From Eubacterium limosum (GTDB taxonomy: Bacteria > Bacillota > Clostridia > Eubacteriales > Eubacteriaceae): a DNA stretch of 64,000 nt. Below, piece by piece: positions 60,504 through 64,000 of the stretch. Below the pieces are notes generated by a model. The model saw only the letters and a program-made list of their open reading frames with translations. It searched no databases and was not told the DNA's origin. The position numbers and the translations under genes were made by a program. The stretch covers positions 2,480,001 to 2,544,000 of the forward strand of contig NZ_CP019962.1 in assembly GCF_000807675.2 (NCBI RefSeq). Reading direction: 5' to 3'. How positions within the stretch are numbered: position 1 is the first letter of the stretch; the number at the start of each line of letters is the position of its first letter.

Positions 60504-60701
60504 ATGATCACAGTGAATGGCAAAGACTGTCCCTGCGAAGACGGCCTGCGTTTATCCGCTTTTTTAGATCAGGCGGGCTACGAGCGCAGCCGGGTGGCCG
60601 TGGAGCTGAACGGTGAAATCGTGCCAAAGGCTGGTTACGATACCAGAGAGCTCAGAGACGGAGACCGGATGGAGATCGTCTGCTTTGTGGGCGGTGGCTG
60701 A
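60504..60701 (+). CDS. thiS: Sulfur carrier protein ThiS
   Basis: The 65-residue ubiquitin-fold protein begins MITVNGKDC and ends CFVGGG; the terminal Gly-Gly is adenylated by ThiF and carries sulfur for thiazole synthesis. AAGGAGG precedes the ATG. It is first in thiSFGHE; the next gene starts 1 bp after the stop. Confidence 0.95.
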   Translation: MITVNGKDCPCEDGLRLSAFLDQAGYERSRVAVELNGEIVPKAGYDTRELRDGDRMEIVCFVGGG

Positions 60702-60702
60702 G

Positions 60703-61512
60703 ATGCGGATAAGACTGAATGGAAAAGACTATGAGACACAGGCGGAGAGCCTGCACGGGCTCTGCAGAGAGCTGGGGCTTGAGCGTGAAGAACGTGTGGT
60801 GATTCTGGACGGATACCAGAGTGATGAAGACCTGCCCTTGCACAGCGGGGCTATAGCAGCGGTCACCACAAAGGGAGAGCTGCCGCCAGAGGAGTGCCTG
60901 GAGGAGCTGCTCTGTGCCCGCCATACACCCGGCGTGTATGAAAAGGTTAAGAAGGCCCGGGTGGCCGTGGCCGGCCTTGGCGGGCTCGGCTCGAGCATTG
61001 CCCTGAGCCTGGCGCGCACTGGTGTGGGTACCCTGCATCTGGTAGATTTTGACGTGGTGGAGCCCAGTAATCTGAACCGGCAGCAGTACCGGATCAGCCA
61101 TCTGGGACTGGCCAAAGCCGAGGCTCTGAAACAGGAAATCGCTGAGGTCAACCCCTTTGTGCGGGTGGAGGCCGAGACGCTGCGGGTAACCGAGGAAAAC
61201 GCCCCGGCGCTTTTTAAAAAGGACCCCATTGTCTGCGAGGCCTTTGACAATCCCGAGACCAAGGCAATGTTTGTGAATACCCTGCTTACGCAGTGCCCTG
61301 AAAAGACCCTTGTGGCCGCGTCGGGCATGGCGGGCTATGGAAGCGGCAACCGCATTAAAACCCGCCGCATCATGGAAAATTTTTACCTCTGCGGCGATGG
61401 GGAAACTGCAGCCCAGGCAGGCTGCGGCCTCATGGCTCCGAGGGTCGCCATCTGCGCCGGGCATCAGGCCAATACAATATTGAGATTAATTTTAGGCTGT
61501 AAAACAGTATAA
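60703..61512 (+). CDS. thiF: ThiS adenylyltransferase ThiF with N-terminal ThiS-like domain
   Basis: Residues 1-60 form a ThiS-like domain without a terminal Gly-Gly ([20 protein letters not shown]). Residues 80-269 are the E1-like ATPase ([19 protein letters not shown], and [16 protein letters not shown]). It adenylates the C-terminus of ThiS. I chose ATG 60703; an in-frame start inside thiS is unlikely. The fused carrier-like domain may recognise ThiS or be a relic. Confidence 0.92.
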   Translation: MRIRLNGKDYETQAESLHGLCRELGLEREERVVILDGYQSDEDLPLHSGAIAAVTTKGELPPEECLEELLCARHTPGVYEKVKKARVAVAGLGGLGSSIALSLARTGVGTLHLVDFDVVEPSNLNRQQYRISHLGLAKAEALKQEIAEVNPFVRVEAETLRVTEENAPALFKKDPIVCEAFDNPETKAMFVNTLLTQCPEKTLVAASGMAGYGSGNRIKTRRIMENFYLCGDGETAAQAGCGLMAPRVAICAGHQANTILRLILGCKTV

Positions 61513-61526
61513 AGGAGACAACCAAC

Positions 61527-62300
61527 ATGGAAAATAAAGATCAACTGATCATCGGCGGACACGCCTTTACATCCCGTTTTATTCTGGGCTCAGGAAAATA
61601 CTCGCTGGAGCTTGTAAGCGCCGCGGTGGAAAAAGCCGGAGCGGAGATCATCACCCTGGCGCTGCGCCGTGCCAATACTGAGGGAACGGATAATATCCTC
61701 GACTATATTCCAGAGGGCGTGACCCTGCTGCCCAACACCTCTGGAGGCAGAAACGCCGAGGAGGCAGTGCGGATCGCCCGGCTGGCACGAGAGATGGGCT
61801 GCGGTGATTTTGTGAAGATTGAAGTCATTCATGACACCCGGTATTTGCTGCCCGACAACTACGAGACCGCCCGGGCCACCGAGATTCTGGCCAGGGAAGG
61901 TTTTGTGGTCATGCCCTATATGTACCCGGACCTCAACGCCGCCCGGGACATGCAAAGCGCCGGAGCCGCGGCTGTCATGCCGCTGGGAGCGCCCATCGGC
62001 TCCAATAAGGGCATCTGTACCCGTGACTTCATTCAGATTCTTATCGATGAAATTGACCTGCCTGTCATTGTGGATGCGGGTATCGGCAAACCTTCACAGG
62101 CCTGTGAAGCCATGGAAATGGGCGCGGCCGCGGTCATGGCCAACACAGCCATCGCCACTGCGGGCGATATTCCAGTTATGGCAGAGGCCTTTAAAAAGGC
62201 TATCGAAGCCGGCCGAGCTGCTTACCTCTCTGGCATTGGGCGGGTATTGGAAACCGGCAGCGCGGCCTCATCCCCCCTGACCGGGTTTTTGCAGGAATAG
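61527..62300 (+). CDS. thiG: Thiazole synthase ThiG
   Basis: The 257-residue TIM-barrel protein has [47 protein letters not shown] and [20 protein letters not shown]. It condenses DXP, dehydroglycine and ThiS-COSH into the thiazole phosphate. It follows thiF by 14 bp and precedes thiH by 9 bp. Confidence 0.97.
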   Translation: MENKDQLIIGGHAFTSRFILGSGKYSLELVSAAVEKAGAEIITLALRRANTEGTDNILDYIPEGVTLLPNTSGGRNAEEAVRIARLAREMGCGDFVKIEVIHDTRYLLPDNYETARATEILAREGFVVMPYMYPDLNAARDMQSAGAAAVMPLGAPIGSNKGICTRDFIQILIDEIDLPVIVDAGIGKPSQACEAMEMGAAAVMANTAIATAGDIPVMAEAFKKAIEAGRAAYLSGIGRVLETGSAASSPLTGFLQE

Positions 62301-62309
62301 GAGGGCGAG

Positions 62310-63461
62310 ATGAAAGAACGAATCGACCATATGACCTACCTCCCCGGCATGGAGGACATTGGGTCTGAGCTCATGGATCAGGTGCTGTCCGCGGCGGAAG
62401 CCTTTGATTATGAAGCCTTTACCGAGGCAGATGTACGCCGGGCACTGGATAAGGCTGCGCTGAAGCCCGAGGATTTTGCGGCCCTGCTGTCACCGGCGGC
62501 CATGCCTTATTTGGAGGAGATGGCAAAGCGCGCGCAGCTTGAGACCCGCAGGCATTTCGGCAATTCCATCAACCTGTTTACACCGCTGTATATTGCGAAC
62601 TATTGCGAGAATTACTGCATTTACTGCGGCTTTAACTGCCGCAATAAAATCCACCGCGCGCGGCTGAACGCCAAGGAAATTGAGCGGGAAATGCAGACCA
62701 TTGCAGCCACCGGCCTGGAGGAAATCCTGCTGCTGACCGGTGAGAGCCCGAAGATGTCCAATGTGGAGTACATTGGTGAGGCCTGCAAAATCGCCCGGAA
62801 GTATTTTAAGGTGGTGGGCCTGGAGGTCTATCCGATGAATACCGCGGATTACACCTATCTGCACGACTGCGGGGCGGATTTTGTCACCGTCTTTCAGGAA
62901 ACCTATAACAGCGATAAATACGAGACCCTGCACCTGGCAGGCCACAAGCGAATTTTCCCATACCGGTTCAACACTCAGGAGCGGGCCATCCGCGGCGGTA
63001 TCCGCGGCGTGGGCTTTGCCGCGCTTCTGGGCCTTGACGACTTCCGCAGAGACGCTTTTGCCACTGGTATGCACGCCTACCTGCTTCAGCGCAAATATCC
63101 CCATGCGGAGATTGCCTTTTCTTGCCCGCGGCTGCGTCCCATCATCAACAATGATAAGATCAACCCAAAGGATGTGCATGAGCCCCAGCTTCTGCAGATC
63201 ATTACCGCTTACCGTTTGTTCATGCCCTTTGCCAGCATCACCATTTCCAGCCGGGAATGCGCGCGGTTCCGGGATAACATTATCAAAATTGCTGCGACCA
63301 AGATCTCGGCAGGGGTGGATGTGGGCATCGGCGGCCATTCTGGAGATGCCCAGGGCGACGAGCAGTTTGAGATCGACGACGCCCGCACTGTGGACGAGAT
63401 TTACAGCATGATCCTGTCTGAGAACCTTCAGCCGGTCATGAGCGAGTATATCTATGTTTGA
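62310..63461 (+). CDS. thiH: 2-Iminoacetate synthase ThiH (radical SAM)
   Basis: The 383-residue radical SAM enzyme has the CxxxCxxC cluster motif as CENYCIYCGF and typical THI-fam segments (ILLLTGESPKMSNVEYIGEA, here LLLTGESPKMSNVEY; RINTQERAIRGG appears as RFNTQERAIRGG). It cleaves tyrosine to dehydroglycine, the oxygen-sensitive alternative to ThiO, consistent with an anaerobe. It overlaps thiE by 8 bp. Confidence 0.97.
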   Translation: MKERIDHMTYLPGMEDIGSELMDQVLSAAEAFDYEAFTEADVRRALDKAALKPEDFAALLSPAAMPYLEEMAKRAQLETRRHFGNSINLFTPLYIANYCENYCIYCGFNCRNKIHRARLNAKEIEREMQTIAATGLEEILLLTGESPKMSNVEYIGEACKIARKYFKVVGLEVYPMNTADYTYLHDCGADFVTVFQETYNSDKYETLHLAGHKRIFPYRFNTQERAIRGGIRGVGFAALLGLDDFRRDAFATGMHAYLLQRKYPHAEIAFSCPRLRPIINNDKINPKDVHEPQLLQIITAYRLFMPFASITISSRECARFRDNIIKIAATKISAGVDVGIGGHSGDAQGDEQFEIDDARTVDEIYSMILSENLQPVMSEYIYV

Positions 63462-64000
63462 GATCATCGCGGTGACTAACCGGGGCTGCTGCCCGGCCGG
63501 TCATGAGTTTGCCGCTCAGGCGGCGCGGATCGCGGCGTCGGGCGCGGGCAAGGTCATACTGAGAGAAAAGGATCTGACGACCGAAGCCTACAAAGGCCTG
63601 GCCGGGGAATTTTTGAGGAACTGCGGTGGCTGCGGCGCTGAGCTTCTGCTCCACCGCTTCGCGGCAGTGGCTAAGGAGCTGAACCACCCGAAAATTCATC
63701 TTCCCCTGCCGGTTCTGGAGGCACAGCCCGGGCTCCGGCGGGATTTTGAAACCATCGGCGTGTCGGTTCACTCCCTGGAGCAGGCCAGAAGCGCGCTGCG
63801 CCTGGGCGCGGATTACCTGAGCGCCGGGCATGTGTTTGCCACAGACTGTAAAAAGGGGCTGGCGCCCAGAGGCCTTGGCTTTTTATCCGAAATCTGCGGC
63901 GAGATGCCCATTCCGGTTTATGCCATCGGCGGCATTTCGGCGGAAAATATCCGAAGTGTGCAGGAGGCAGGCGCTGCCGGAGCCTGTGTGATGTCCAGCA
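63454..64000 (+). CDS. thiE: Thiamine phosphate synthase ThiE/TenI-like, 3' end outside window
   Basis: The frame stays open to the window edge; 182 residues are visible, starting MFEIIAVTNRGCCPAG. Motifs: KVILREKDLTTEAY, IGVSVHSLEQA, YLSAGHVFATDCKKGLAPRG and VYAIGGISAENI. These fit ThiE, which couples HMP-PP to the thiazole, or its paralogue TenI. The ATG overlaps the thiH stop by 8 bp. It should complete the operon together with genes beyond the edge. Confidence 0.85.
   Translation, partial: MFEIIAVTNRGCCPAGHEFAAQAARIAASGAGKVILREKDLTTEAYKGLAGEFLRNCGGCGAELLLHRFAAVAKELNHPKIHLPLPVLEAQPGLRRDFETIGVSVHSLEQARSALRLGADYLSAGHVFATDCKKGLAPRGLGFLSEICGEMPIPVYAIGGISAENIRSVQEAGAAGACVMSS

Overview
The window looks like chromosomal DNA of a Gram-positive, strictly anaerobic acetogen-type Clostridium relative, most likely of the Eubacterium limosum/callanderi group. 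That placement is inferred from gene content: a bifurcating-type HydABC [FeFe] hydrogenase, a two-gene 2-oxoacid:ferredoxin oxidoreductase, phosphate butyryltransferase, an oxygen-sensitive ThiGH thiazole route, AddAB, HPr/enzyme I and a sigma-B-like factor. No rRNA, tRNA, CRISPR array, complete transposon or prophage was seen.

Layout. 1-4.6 kb: two secreted dockerin proteins, AT-richer than the rest. 4.7-9.1 kb: an unknown small gene, the 2-oxoacid oxidoreductase and a DMT exporter. 9.2-15.1 kb: dnaX-ybaB-recR, ptsI-ptsH, and a YtxH/DUF948 pair behind a sigma-B-like promoter. 15.1-18.7 kb: an AgrC/AgrA-like pair in an apparent operon with a degenerate tyrosine-recombinase-like protein; four direct repeats separate this operon from a divergent membrane-protein gene. 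18.9-21.7 kb: a URO-D-fold protein, a 50-residue ORF, a TetR regulator and a SnoaL-like protein. 21.9-23.5 kb: an antagonist/anti-sigma/sigma operon with a self-type promoter. 23.7-29.9 kb: an EF-G paralogue, a repeat-rich gap, xpt-murI-trpS, a frameshifted paralogue of the 4.7-kb gene and a lipoprotein. 30.0-33.6 kb: glpP, an amidohydrolase and glpK. 33.8-42.1 kb: addBA with a type II toxin-antitoxin (TA) module on each side. 42.1-44.8 kb: a methyltransferase, an Fe-S aldo/keto reductase and ptb. 45.1-48.6 kb: a YhaO/YhaN-like nuclease-ATPase pair. 48.6-57.1 kb: hydrogenase-associated signalling genes and then hydC-x-x-hydB-hydA. 57.2-60.3 kb: a HAD phosphatase and a wall-anchored 5'-nucleotidase. 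60.5-64.0 kb: thiSFGH and the start of thiE, running off the window.

Among the non-coding signals, one family of terminator-like palindromes (GGGACGTAAC arms) recurs about eight times and a second (AACCCGTATC arms) about four times. In two places they are fused into a 57-bp composite that brackets a TA module as direct repeats. Two intergenic regions carry MITE-like elements with a common scaffold. Sigma-B-like promoters sit before the sigma operon itself and before the YtxH/DUF948 pair, suggesting a small general-stress regulon.

All calls come from reading sequence and translations. No database search was run, so family names rest on motifs, length and gene context.
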